From Bdellovibrionales bacterium RIFCSPHIGHO2_01_FULL_40_29 (GTDB lineage Bacteria > Bdellovibrionota > Bdellovibrionia > Bdellovibrionales > Bdellovibrionaceae): a DNA stretch of 64,000 bases. Shown in pieces: positions 27,086 through 36,146 of this stretch. The stretch is taken from the NCBI GenBank assembly GCA_001771815.1, contig MEPU01000011.1, positions 4,670-68,669 on the forward strand. Direction: 5' to 3'. The notes under the pieces were generated by a model. The model saw nothing but the letters and a program-made list of their open reading frames with translations, did not search any database and had not been told where the DNA came from. Every line of letters starts with the position of its first letter. Within the stretch, counting starts at the first letter, position 1. Both the position numbers and the translations under genes were made by a program.

Positions 27086-27676
27086 TCATCTCAGTAAAAC
27101 TGGATTCAATGGCACTTGTGAGATCACTTGATCTTCGATTTGAGGTTTAAAATGCAGACGGCATCGCGCTTCGTAGTTATCCTGAGAACCAATTTCAATT
27201 TGCGAACCACTTCCCCGTAATTTTTGAGTGTAGGATGCTAAATTTCCACACGTCGTACAAATAGCTCGTGGTTTAGAAACATCTTCTGCAATAGCCATCA
27301 AAGTGGGAATGGGTTCAAAAGGTTGTCCCTTCCAATCCATATCAAGTCCTGCAACAATGACTCGCAACCCGCGAGCTGCTAAATCACGGCATACTTGAAC
27401 CAATTCAAAAGTAAAAAACTGACCTTCATCAAATCCAATCACTTGGGTGTCATGATTTAAAAAATCCCAAACATCTGTAATATGTTCTAAAGGTATGGCT
27501 TGAATTTGATTTTGATCATGAGACGCCACTTTGGTTTCATGGTACCGATTATCTAATTTTGGCTTGAACACTTGAGTCTTTAATTTGGCAAACTCGGAGC
27601 GACGCACTCGCTTGATCAATTCTTCTGTTTTCCCACTGTACATGGAACCGGCAATAACTTCGATCCAACCTGACAT
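27086..27676 (-). CDS. tdk: Thymidine kinase (type II)
   Basis: A 196-residue enzyme: P-loop GSMYSGKT at 10-17, catalytic DEGQFF (Asp83, Glu84), and a zinc site from Cys140, Cys143, Cys172 and His175. The lasso region with YTQKLRGSGSQIEIGSQDNYEARCR binds the thymine base. It phosphorylates thymidine to dTMP in salvage. GAGGGG upstream supports the ATG. It is the expected length for bacterial TK1-type enzymes. Confidence 0.95.
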   Translation of the reverse strand: MSGWIEVIAGSMYSGKTEELIKRVRRSEFAKLKTQVFKPKLDNRYHETKVASHDQNQIQAIPLEHITDVWDFLNHDTQVIGFDEGQFFTFELVQVCRDLAARGLRVIVAGLDMDWKGQPFEPIPTLMAIAEDVSKPRAICTTCGNLASYTQKLRGSGSQIEIGSQDNYEARCRLHFKPQIEDQVISQVPLNPVLLR

Positions 27677-27706
27677 CTCAAACCCCTCAACAAAAACTTA
27701 ATGACT

Positions 27707-28825
27707 CTATCGCTTCAGCTCATACTCGCTCATTGCATTGATGATATGATACAATGAACTTGCCTTAGCAGCCTGCGGGATAAAAATCCCGTCAGCATCT
27801 CTGGTATCCTGCCACAGGCCTTTTTGGGGTACAGCAAAAAATTGATGAAGCGCTAACATTGCTTGATCTGCAATCAACTCATGCTTTAATTCAACTGCAA
27901 TTTTAATACGCTCACATTGTGGCCAAAAACGAGAACTGCTTTTTTTAACAGTAAAATCGCTCCACATTTCATCAAAAGCTAATTGTCGATGGGTGTTTAT
28001 TCCATACTTCTCGGCAGTCAAAAAAAGGTGCTCAGAAATTGGCTGAAAAGACTGACCCGTCAAGTCCCCATATTGTTGGAATAACCAGGCCCATTCAAAT
28101 TGATGGCCGGGTTCAAAAATAAATCGCCCCTGCTCAAGATGTGGCTGCCAAGATTCTGAAAAGTATTCCGCAACAACTCGCGGCCCATTATTCATAAATT
28201 GTTTTAAACATAAATCGGATAAATCGGTTGCCAAAGATTTCCACTGCGAAGACTGAGGAGAGGCCCTATCCACTCGCATCCATTCAATGGCCGCTTCGAA
28301 CAAATGCATATGAGGATTAGATTGAAACAAGACTTCACTATTTTTTAATTCTGTATATCCCCCCTGTGGGGCTCGACGCTCGGTTTGCAAGTATTTTAAA
28401 AGTTGAAGAGCGCGTTCTTTAATTTCAACATTTTGCAAAAGTTCAAAAGCTCTGGCCAAACCAAAAAGTAAAAACGCCTGTGTGTACAATTCATTTTGCA
28501 ATTGAATGGCCTGACCATTTCGGTCAACGGCATGAAGATAAGATCCATTCGGCAAGGAATATCGTTCTAAAAATTTTAAATTGTTTATCAGAATCGGACG
28601 AACTTGATTTGCAGTTAAAATCTTTAATTTTACAGCTTCGGTGAACGCATAAATTTGTCGTGCTTGCACCATAGCTCGACGAGGCACATCTTGGGGGGAG
28701 CCATTATGTTCAATGCTCTCAATAAAACCACCATTTTGTGAGTCAACTCCTTTTTCCATCCACAATGGAAAAACATACTGACTCAGCCATTGATTATTTT
28801 GTGTCTTAATTTTAGCGCTGCTCAT
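27707..28825 (-). CDS. AGE-family sugar epimerase/isomerase
   Basis: A 372-residue protein of the N-acylglucosamine 2-epimerase / mannose isomerase fold (alpha6-alpha6 barrel): WMEKGVDSQNGGFIESI, RRAMVQARQIYAFTEA, QNPHMHLFEAAIEW-like SNPHMHLFEAA, and FIFEPGHQFEWAWLF with the conserved His that acts in catalysis, then a C-terminal LWQDTRDADG. These enzymes interconvert aldoses and ketoses or epimers. The exact sugar cannot be read from the sequence. It lies 30 bases downstream... of no obvious sugar operon; its neighbours are tdk and slyX. Confidence 0.85.
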   Translation of the reverse strand: MSSAKIKTQNNQWLSQYVFPLWMEKGVDSQNGGFIESIEHNGSPQDVPRRAMVQARQIYAFTEAVKLKILTANQVRPILINNLKFLERYSLPNGSYLHAVDRNGQAIQLQNELYTQAFLLFGLARAFELLQNVEIKERALQLLKYLQTERRAPQGGYTELKNSEVLFQSNPHMHLFEAAIEWMRVDRASPQSSQWKSLATDLSDLCLKQFMNNGPRVVAEYFSESWQPHLEQGRFIFEPGHQFEWAWLFQQYGDLTGQSFQPISEHLFLTAEKYGINTHRQLAFDEMWSDFTVKKSSSRFWPQCERIKIAVELKHELIADQAMLALHQFFAVPQKGLWQDTRDADGIFIPQAAKASSLYHIINAMSEYELKR

Positions 28826-28895
28826 GAGCTTATCTTACGAAGTAAATTTAAACATTCCAAGTCAGAATTCAGTCTTGCATTGTGTAAACTTAACT

Positions 28896-29081
28896 TTAGT
28901 AATGAGGTGGGACAACGTGGGCACCATTGATGTCATCACCAATTTTTTTTTGAAGCTCTTTAACCATCTTCTCAAGTTCGTCAACCTTAATTTGTTGTTG
29001 GTAAACAACACCATTTAACTCTTCGAGAAGCTTATCTTGATAAGCAATTTTAGTTTCAATTTCAATCAAACGCTGATCCAT
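28896..29081 (-). CDS. slyX: SlyX-like protein
   Basis: A 61-residue coiled-coil protein with Leu/Ile heptads (IEIETKIAYQDKLLEELNGVVYQQQ) and the C-terminal signature VVPPHY shared by SlyX proteins (usually P-P-H-Y). The family is short, helical and of unknown function. Length and ending fit well. It lies upstream of the AGE gene on the same strand. Confidence 0.82.
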   Translation of the reverse strand: MDQRLIEIETKIAYQDKLLEELNGVVYQQQIKVDELEKMVKELQKKIGDDINGAHVVPPHY

Positions 29082-29241
29082 TAAGAAAGGATTTACCTCT
29101 ATTTCCAGAGACGTTCAAGTGAAACAAGCCCTTATTGACTCGATTTACAGAACACATGAGGATTATTGGATAGTTTCAGCAATCGAAAAGCCAGAAGGTG
29201 CTTAAAAAAGCCTGGCCCTGGTCTTGTAACAACTCAATCAG

Positions 29242-30924
29242 ATGACTCAGAAAACCACTCATTTAGATCGATCTCATGTGGCAAAAATCCTGGCCACACT
29301 TAAACCCAAAATCCTTGTCGAATGGGAGAGCTTGGCACGACTACAAGTTCCTGCGTCAAAACACAAAAGCCATTATGCCCTTCTGAATTCACTGCCTCAA
29401 TTGATAGATCAGCTCGTCGAAAAATTAGCCAGCTTAAATCCATCACTTTCAAATTCTGAAACGACTGAAATCATTCACACACATGCAGAAACACGAGCTT
29501 CCTTAACCGACTACAATTTAGATCAAGTGATTGCCGAGTATCGCCTTTTTCGTCTGGCTATAATGAATAATCTGGAATCTCAAGTGGATTTTAATTTGGA
29601 TTCTGCAATTCTCAAAATAATTCACGAATTTATTGATAGCGCCATTCAGAAAGCTGCCGTTTGGTACACGGAACTGGATTCAGTCCGACAGGCCAAGAAT
29701 AAAGAAATTGAAAATGCAAAAAATGAAGCTGAGCGAGCTAACGAAGAAAAATCAGCTTTTCTGGCCAACATGTCACACGAAATCCGCACCCCCCTGGGAT
29801 CCATCATGGGATTCATTGATCTGCTTCAAGAACCAGACATTTCTGCTGCTGAAAGCAAAAATTATTTATCCATTATCAAGCGAAATTCGCGCCATCTATT
29901 GCGCATTATTGATGATATTCTCGATCTGTCAAAAGTGGAATCAGGAAAAATGTCGATTGAAAATGTAGAATTCTCACTGATGGAGCTTCTGGCTGATTTT
30001 TCATCGCTGGCTGGCCTTCGCGCCCGCGAGAAAGGGATTGAGTTTGAATTTAAAGCCGAGTCACTTCTTCCAGAATTTGTTATTTCTGACCCCACTCGGA
30101 TTCGACAAATTCTGACGAATGTTGTGGGCAATGCTCTGAAGTTCACAAGTGAAGGAAAGGTTCAACTGCGTGTTTCTTTCAAAGAGCATCGACTTATCTT
30201 TAGGGTTATTGATACCGGGCGAGGCATCTCAGCCCATCAACGACCCAAACTTTTTCAGGCTTTTTCTCAGGGGGACTCTGCAACATCACGAAAGTTTGGC
30301 GGAACGGGGTTGGGCTTGGTGTTAACTAAAAAAATGTGTCAAGCCCTAGGTGGTGATTTCCTTCTTATCGAAAGCAAATTGGGAAAAGGCAGTACTTTTG
30401 AATCGCAAATCGTAATTGATGTGCCTGAAAAAGTAAAAATGATTCAAGTGACGCAGTTACAGTCTCCGACGATAAATACTCCTGACATGCAGTCCTCTCA
30501 AAAAATTTTAGATGGAATGCGCGTCTTGGTTGTCGACGACTCTCCGGACAATCAAATGCTGATTCAAATGATTCTGAATAAATCCGGGGCCAATGTATCT
30601 GTGGCCAATGACGGGCTCGAGGGTATCAATAAAGCCATATCCCAAGATTTTGATATCGTCTTGATGGATATCCAGATGCCTAACATTGACGGATACGAAG
30701 CCGTACGCATTCTGCGTGAAAAAAATTACCGCGTACCCATCGTTGCCCTGACCGCTCATGCCATGAAAGAAGAACGCAGCCGCGCTATCAAAGCAGGTTT
30801 TTCACATTTTTTGACAAAACCCATCGAGCGCACTTCTTTGATTGAGCTGCTGATTGAAGTTCATTCGAGTCGGGGTGAGAATATTTCGACAGCAGGTGCT
30901 GATGAGCTTTCTGTTGAGCGTTAA
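29242..30924 (+). CDS. Hybrid histidine kinase with RsbRD-like N-terminal domain
   Basis: A 560-residue, soluble signalling protein. Residues 1-145 form a helical domain like the N-terminus of RsbR-type sensors (ILVEWESLAR, HAETRASLTDYNLDQVIAEYRLFR). A coiled coil leads into HisKA (SHEIRTPLGSIMGF, phospho-His179), then HATPase with the N, G1 and G2 boxes (VVGNALKF, IDTGRGIS, FGGTGLGL). A receiver domain ends the protein with VLVVDDSPDN, Asp476 in VLMDIQMP and Lys in LTKPI. No membrane segment is seen, so it senses an internal signal. Its output partner is not adjacent. Confidence 0.92.
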   Translation: MTQKTTHLDRSHVAKILATLKPKILVEWESLARLQVPASKHKSHYALLNSLPQLIDQLVEKLASLNPSLSNSETTEIIHTHAETRASLTDYNLDQVIAEYRLFRLAIMNNLESQVDFNLDSAILKIIHEFIDSAIQKAAVWYTELDSVRQAKNKEIENAKNEAERANEEKSAFLANMSHEIRTPLGSIMGFIDLLQEPDISAAESKNYLSIIKRNSRHLLRIIDDILDLSKVESGKMSIENVEFSLMELLADFSSLAGLRAREKGIEFEFKAESLLPEFVISDPTRIRQILTNVVGNALKFTSEGKVQLRVSFKEHRLIFRVIDTGRGISAHQRPKLFQAFSQGDSATSRKFGGTGLGLVLTKKMCQALGGDFLLIESKLGKGSTFESQIVIDVPEKVKMIQVTQLQSPTINTPDMQSSQKILDGMRVLVVDDSPDNQMLIQMILNKSGANVSVANDGLEGINKAISQDFDIVLMDIQMPNIDGYEAVRILREKNYRVPIVALTAHAMKEERSRAIKAGFSHFLTKPIERTSLIELLIEVHSSRGENISTAGADELSVER

Positions 30925-31031
30925 GATTTATTGAATTGATTAATGCACTCCTCACAGACCTTCGTATTGAAATCAAACGCTCATTCATTTATTCAATATC
31001 ACAGCTAATTCAATAACCCTATGATACCCCT

Positions 31032-32111
31032 ATGGCCCATATTCGACATCTGAAGTATTTCCTGCCACTTCTATTCTTTACCCATTCAAGCTCTTATGCA
31101 GACACCTGTAACACAGAATCTGTGATTAAATTTTTGGACCTCAACTGCAATGCCATTAGCACTCTCAGTAAAGAACAATTGATCACCCCCTCTGATGTCC
31201 TTGCCAATTCACTGACTTCAGATATCTGTGGAATTAGTAATGTTGTTATTTATGACACGGAGCCACCGCATACAATCTACAAATATCCATTAAAGAATCG
31301 CTTAGTTAATGGAACGCTCAACAACTTTACCGATTCGGAAGGCAATCATGTCTTTCAAGATATTGCGACTCAGTTAAAAACATCACCTCGATATGAACTC
31401 AAATACACTTATTTTTTAAACTCGATCGAATTGACAAGACAGATTTTTGGCTTAGCATGCACAACAAAAGCAGATAATAAAAAATATATTCTGATATCTG
31501 GATTAGATCAAAAAGATAACGCTTATTATAATTCTTTTACCCTAGCCCCCGAGAAGAGTATTATACTTAAAGACGACTTTTCAAAAATAGCTACAATAAC
31601 AAATAGCGCCGAAAAAAGTGCCGCTATCACTAAAATTATTTCCAATTTTTCATTCGATCATGCTTCCAAAAAATTAAATCTTCCGATTGCGCTTATTAAA
31701 GGAGCCGCCCTGCACCACTCCACTATAAATCGAATCAACGAGAACATGGAAAATATCAAAGATTCTCCAGGATCAGTTCAGTACAACCTGACTGCACTCG
31801 GTATTATTCTTGACGCCATTGATATCGCCATAGACATATCAAATCCTATCAGGACTCATTTAATGGCGGATAAAATAAATAAAAACACCAATAAAATTGA
31901 AATAGAGCAAATCAACACCCAAATAGAAACTCTCAAACAAAAAACTCTAGATCTAGAGACTTCCGTCACTGATCTTAAAACAAGAATGACACAAATTGAA
32001 CCTGATCTACTTTTTAATTATAAAAAAGAAACCTTGGCCCTAATGGCTTCATTTATATCATTGGTATTGGTCAGTATTTCGCTGATTTTATTTTTCATAA
32101 AAAATAAGTAA
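31032..32111 (+). CDS. Exported, C-terminally membrane-anchored coiled-coil protein
   Basis: A 359-residue protein with a cleavable-type signal (FLPLLFFTHSSSYADTC), several Cys in the first 60 residues, a coiled coil at about 270-320 (IEIEQINTQIETLKQKTLDLETSVTD as short heptads) and a hydrophobic C-terminal segment (FISLVLVSISLILFFIKNK). This places most of the protein in the periplasm with a stalk leading to the inner membrane. No family recognised. It ends three bases before the convergent deiminase-like gene. Confidence 0.65.
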   Translation: MAHIRHLKYFLPLLFFTHSSSYADTCNTESVIKFLDLNCNAISTLSKEQLITPSDVLANSLTSDICGISNVVIYDTEPPHTIYKYPLKNRLVNGTLNNFTDSEGNHVFQDIATQLKTSPRYELKYTYFLNSIELTRQIFGLACTTKADNKKYILISGLDQKDNAYYNSFTLAPEKSIILKDDFSKIATITNSAEKSAAITKIISNFSFDHASKKLNLPIALIKGAALHHSTINRINENMENIKDSPGSVQYNLTALGIILDAIDIAIDISNPIRTHLMADKINKNTNKIEIEQINTQIETLKQKTLDLETSVTDLKTRMTQIEPDLLFNYKKETLALMASFISLVLVSISLILFFIKNK

Positions 32112-32114
32112 ACC

Positions 32115-33419
32115 CTATTTGTAACTTAATATTCCTGAGGAACATCGCAGTTGCCCGTTCAGTTCGATAAAATTTTTACTTCCACGCACGAAATACGATT
32201 GAAGTTGATAATCAAGTAGCACCTTTGAAATAGATTTTTCTAATACTTTCGAGTGAATATCGATCTCTGTTCCCTCGTATGACGGAATATAAAGTGCGGG
32301 CCTTCCGCGACGATCCAGCGACTGCAAAACATTATTATAGGTGAATGTTTTCACCCCCACATTGGAATTAAGGAATAGAATAGGAACTCGAATCACCGTG
32401 AAGTTTTTTTGAATCAATTCAGCCTCGATTCGATTGGCTTGAGTTGTTTTTTCCATCCAAAGAGACTGAGAAAACCCTTTCAAGCCCTGAATGGCATCTG
32501 ATCCCAAAATCTTTACAGCCTCTGTTGGATGCCCTAAAAAAATAATACTCTTTCCGTTGGGGGATTCCATAGGTGTCATGAACATATCAATATGGTAACT
32601 GTAGAATTCATCCGATTTAAGAGTTTCTCCGATTAAAATAATCTCCTTCTGAAAAACAGATTCAAAATAGCTTTTAGCAGTTCTTAATTCCTGCTGAGAG
32701 TCCACCATCAGTCTGTACTGACTCTCAATTTTTTGCCAATCTGTGCGCTCTATGAAAAGATATTTCTCTGTCAGCAAACGCATCCCACCCTCGCCCTGAA
32801 ATAACTTAAGAGTTTTTACCGGAAAAAGTTTTTGGTAAGCACTGTGGTTTGAATAAAGCTCACCATTTTTTCTATCAACTCGTCTCAGGTCATACTGAGA
32901 CGAGGAACTGAGGCCACTATCATATGAAACCGAATCAATATCTGCAAACTGAAGGGGGTTCTTTTTTAATAATAAATCTGCAATTCCCAACTCATATGGT
33001 CGGCATTCATTCATTTGCAAAGACGTCGAATACGTTGGCAGTAAGAAACTTTTAGCCCCATTGGTCATTCGTAGAAAAAAATCCTGAACCCAGGGCGTAA
33101 AACAGTTATCAAAATCATAAAAATGCAGATCATTTTTGTTGATTTCGCTACTCAGCTTTTCAATCAACTTAATCGCAGAGATACTTGGTGCTTTCACAAT
33201 ATGATACTGGACACCAGGGCCAAGCTGATTGATCAGCGAGCTTTGCATTTCGATATTATCAACGCTTGATAAAAACAAAAGAAGACTTTGAATTCTTTGG
33301 TTTGGATTATCGCTCACAAGGCTCAGCTTGTTTTCAAGAATAGCTTTCTCTAACTCAAACTGGACAGCTCCAGAAACAGACACATGTATCAAAATGAGAA
33401 AGCACAAAATCAACTTCAT
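32115..33419 (-). CDS. Exported peptidylarginine-deiminase/agmatine-deiminase-like enzyme
   Basis: About 434 residues from ATG 33419 (AAAGGGAG upstream). After a signal peptide (LILCFLILIHVSVSGAVQ) the guanidino-modifying-enzyme landmarks occur in the correct order: Trp110-Val-Gln-Asp113, Glu-Gly-Gly at 210-212, His276-Ile-Asp278 and a C-terminal nucleophile candidate Cys426 in NGQLRCSSG. Family enzymes use Asp, His, Asp and Cys to hydrolyse the guanidine of arginine, agmatine or peptidyl-arginine. A secreted form would act in the periplasm or outside. The order and spacing are observed; the substrate is unknown. Confidence 0.72.
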   Translation of the reverse strand: MKLILCFLILIHVSVSGAVQFELEKAILENKLSLVSDNPNQRIQSLLLFLSSVDNIEMQSSLINQLGPGVQYHIVKAPSISAIKLIEKLSSEINKNDLHFYDFDNCFTPWVQDFFLRMTNGAKSFLLPTYSTSLQMNECRPYELGIADLLLKKNPLQFADIDSVSYDSGLSSSSQYDLRRVDRKNGELYSNHSAYQKLFPVKTLKLFQGEGGMRLLTEKYLFIERTDWQKIESQYRLMVDSQQELRTAKSYFESVFQKEIILIGETLKSDEFYSYHIDMFMTPMESPNGKSIIFLGHPTEAVKILGSDAIQGLKGFSQSLWMEKTTQANRIEAELIQKNFTVIRVPILFLNSNVGVKTFTYNNVLQSLDRRGRPALYIPSYEGTEIDIHSKVLEKSISKVLLDYQLQSYFVRGSKNFIELNGQLRCSSGILSYK

Positions 33420-33555
33420 AGCGAACTCCCTTTGTTTTATCCTTTGCAATATAAATGCCTGGCATTGATAAAATCACTAGACCTCATTAATAACTTTGAA
33501 AAAATGCAATTCCAGTATAGACTAGATTTTTATACATTCTTTGAATAGGCGGATT

Positions 33556-34056
33556 ATGAGTGGGTCTAAGTACACTCGAAAAGATCTCTTTAGGTTTTTG
33601 TTGGGATCAGGAGTTCTTCTAAGCTCACAGAAGTTATTTTTTAATAATTGGTCCTTTTTACTGAATACACCAAAGGAAAGCACCCCTGTATTTTCTATTT
33701 TTATTGCCACATTTCAACAAGAGCAGATTGCGATCAATGATGACACCCGACTTATAGATCTAGTTAAAGACTGGAGTGAGAAAAAACAGTGGGTCTCTAA
33801 TTACACTTCTGTTCGAAATTATTTTATCGACTCATTCAAACTTCAAAAATCAGTCAAATTTTCAGAACATGGGCAATCACTTTATATAATAAACCAGTGG
33901 GCCAGCCGAGATGATTTCAATGACTTTTGCCAAAGCACCAGAATCACAAGTCTGCTTGAAAAACTAAGCCCATTTTTAACTTATAAGTATGAGTTGCGCA
34001 CAAACTTTCCAGACGAACTGAAAATCAAAAAAATGGGCGCGAACATCTTAACGTAG
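33556..34056 (+). CDS. ABM-like small protein with RK-type Tat-like N-terminus
   Basis: About 166 residues from ATG 33556 (a TTG at 33541 is possible). The N-terminus TRKDLFRFLLGSGVLLSS resembles a twin-arginine signal with Arg-Lys. The body (FSIFIATFQQEQ, FSEHGQSLYIINQWASRDDFNDF, YKYELRTNFPDE) follows a ferredoxin-like pattern like ABM or dimeric alpha-beta barrel proteins, and resembles the protein at 34851-35357. The two flank the first oxygenase gene on the opposite strand. Function not known. Confidence 0.6.
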   Translation: MSGSKYTRKDLFRFLLGSGVLLSSQKLFFNNWSFLLNTPKESTPVFSIFIATFQQEQIAINDDTRLIDLVKDWSEKKQWVSNYTSVRNYFIDSFKLQKSVKFSEHGQSLYIINQWASRDDFNDFCQSTRITSLLEKLSPFLTYKYELRTNFPDELKIKKMGANILT

Positions 34057-34073
34057 ATTGAAATTAATCCCTG

Positions 34074-34784
34074 CTAATCGCTTATTCTATCTTGAATTGC
34101 ATTAACGTCTAAGTTTAGCTGTATAAAATAATCTTTCATTTTTTCGTATTGTCGCCTTGTTATTGATTTAAAACAAAGAGGGTTCAATGGAAATGTGATA
34201 TGTACCCTATCCATTTTGGATTGATTCTCTATCCAGTGATTTTTAGCTGTATTCACCAAATAAAACTTTCCGCTTTCTGGAATATGATACTTTCGACCTT
34301 CAATATACACATGAGATTGCTGATTAGTTTTAACAGCATAGTGCAAGGTCCCCGTAGACGCTCCATCCGTATGTGGCTTCATACAAAAGCCTGGCTCTGC
34401 TATTAAAATTCGCCCACGTCTAAGCTCTATCTCCTTGCGAAAAAAGCTAAAAAAATCTTCGAACAAAACTCCGATTTCATTTTTTTTAGTATAGTTTACA
34501 ATTTTATCTTTCGTATAAATGATTTTGCCATTTGCATCCAAATAACTCACTTGATTGACGACATCATACAACTTATTCTTTTCATCAAAGTATTGAAGTC
34601 CAATCCCTTTATAACCAGCATACCCATCTTTGTATTGTAATTTATAATGAATTAGAATTTTCTCAATCAACGACTGATAGTACTCTATGTTTGAAAAATA
34701 CTTAATTTCCAAAACATCAAAATCACTGTCTGCGACACGATCCCCAATCTGCGACAGCTCGATTGATTCAAACATCTCTGCCAT
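34074..34784 (-). CDS. Asp/Asn beta-hydroxylase-like Fe(II)/2-oxoglutarate oxygenase 1
   Basis: A 236-residue protein. The metal triad is His138-Thr-Asp140 and His183, with Arg193 (MDRVHITFP) placed to bind the 2-oxoglutarate carboxylate. The frame RGRILIAEPGFCMKPHTDG, the PESGKFYLVNTAKNHWIENQS block and the C-terminal tail match the protein at 39776-40453 along most of the length, so the two are paralogues. It lies alone on the minus strand, convergent with one ABM-like gene and divergent from the other. The substrate is unknown; free or carrier-bound amino acids are possible. Confidence 0.75.
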   Translation of the reverse strand: MAEMFESIELSQIGDRVADSDFDVLEIKYFSNIEYYQSLIEKILIHYKLQYKDGYAGYKGIGLQYFDEKNKLYDVVNQVSYLDANGKIIYTKDKIVNYTKKNEIGVLFEDFFSFFRKEIELRRGRILIAEPGFCMKPHTDGASTGTLHYAVKTNQQSHVYIEGRKYHIPESGKFYLVNTAKNHWIENQSKMDRVHITFPLNPLCFKSITRRQYEKMKDYFIQLNLDVNAIQDRISD

Positions 34785-34850
34785 AAAACGCCCCCGAGAA
34801 ATAAATTAATACTACAATAACTAATGAAATCATATTAAAATTAGAACCAC

Positions 34851-35357
34851 ATGAAAAAATATGAACAAGATAAAGACTGGTACTTTATATCAAAAATATA
34901 CTTTACTTCAACAAATCCATCCTGGGCAAAAGAATACCTGCATGAAAGATCATACCGATTGACCTCAATTTTAAGCGACATGCTAGGCAATATTTTTTGG
35001 CAGACGTATGCTGATAGTTTAGTTGAAAAATTTAATTCTGGAGATTTGTTGTTAAGAGCAAAGTATACAGAATCAAATACAGTTATTTTGCTTCAGATTT
35101 GGAAATCAGAAAGAATTTTTCATGATTATAAAAAAAATGCATTACAAAATTTTAATCTGAAAGAATTATTATCCGAACGCAATATTCAGACCTGCGAAGT
35201 TGAATATAATACCTGCGAAAATCCAGAAAACATCATATTAACTGTACAAAAATACCCCCATTTATTTCAATTCCTAAATAGAAAAATAAATTCTACTGGC
35301 ATTAAAACTGGTGACCCCCTAAAAGAAGGTAATAGTTTTCTACCGTTCCCCAAATAA
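34851..35357 (+). CDS. ABM-like small protein
   Basis: A 168-residue protein without a signal peptide: WYFISKIYFTSTNPSWAKEYL, then VILLQIWKSERIFHDYKKNAL and a terminal strand CEVEYNT. The pattern follows the protein at 33556-34056 (both have a strand, then W-x-S-x-x-x-F-x-D-F/Y), so they are likely distant paralogues with a ferredoxin-like fold. Whether it is an oxygenase, a dimerisation partner or a carrier cannot be told. The region is very AT-rich. Confidence 0.6.
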   Translation: MKKYEQDKDWYFISKIYFTSTNPSWAKEYLHERSYRLTSILSDMLGNIFWQTYADSLVEKFNSGDLLLRAKYTESNTVILLQIWKSERIFHDYKKNALQNFNLKELLSERNIQTCEVEYNTCENPENIILTVQKYPHLFQFLNRKINSTGIKTGDPLKEGNSFLPFPK

Positions 35358-35391
35358 CAATAGAAAAGTATTGCATCTCATCTGCATCAAA

Positions 35392-36039
35392 CTAGTTCCG
35401 AATAAAATATTTTTCCCATCCATCAGAGCGCTTAAAATTATTCTTTAAAATTATCTGGTCAAACTCGGGATATTTTTTAGAACCTCGCCATGGCGACCCT
35501 AAGCAGATTGTTATTTTCTCGAAAGGCTCCATGTTTTTCATTCCATGCGCCCAACTACCATCCATCAAAAATGGCTTATCTGTTTGAGGTAAAAATAAAC
35601 AGCCAACATCCGTTAAATAATACAAAGAATCCGTTCGCCCCTGAATCACATATCTCAATTTCAATGAAAAATCTTCTAATTCGCACGGCAAGCAATCAAT
35701 ATGAACAGCATTACTTGTTTTTGCTGACGTTTTTAGGATCACTATACGCACATTCGGATCAATCCATGAAAAAATATGTTCTTCAAAATAATCCTTAATG
35801 ACCTCTGGACATTCTTTTGACCATTCATAACTCTGCCCCTCTAGATTAATAGCAGAATTTTCCAAATCAGCTCGAGTACCCACCCCCGCCAATGTCCGTA
35901 CAGGCAGAAGATGCGTGTTTCTGTAACTATCAAATAGCCACTTACTTTCAGGGATTTCTAATATCTCCTTAGCCGCAACCACTTTATTCATGTCAGCCAA
36001 GTTTAAACTGGCAAATAAAAGTGTTTCTGGATTGACCAT
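35392..36039 (-). CDS. Asp/Asn hydroxylase-like oxygenase 2 (divergent)
   Basis: A 215-residue protein with His113-Ile-Asp115 and His165 in GSWAHGMKNMEPFEKITICLGSPW. The expected Arg ten residues after the distal His is Lys175 here, a change that may alter co-substrate binding. The strand before the first His (VRIVILKTSAKTSNAVHID) fits the double-stranded beta-helix. It is more divergent than the other five oxygenases in this region. Orientation is opposite to the operon that begins at 36147, with a 107-base promoter gap between them. Confidence 0.65.
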   Translation of the reverse strand: MVNPETLLFASLNLADMNKVVAAKEILEIPESKWLFDSYRNTHLLPVRTLAGVGTRADLENSAINLEGQSYEWSKECPEVIKDYFEEHIFSWIDPNVRIVILKTSAKTSNAVHIDCLPCELEDFSLKLRYVIQGRTDSLYYLTDVGCLFLPQTDKPFLMDGSWAHGMKNMEPFEKITICLGSPWRGSKKYPEFDQIILKNNFKRSDGWEKYFIRN

Positions 36040-36146
36040 AGTGAATCCTTTATTTTTTAAAAAATTTCACAGCTGATTTATGACTCTAGCTCTATATATA
36101 CTATTTTGAATTTCTTGTTGTTATCAACATAATAAAACGACATACT

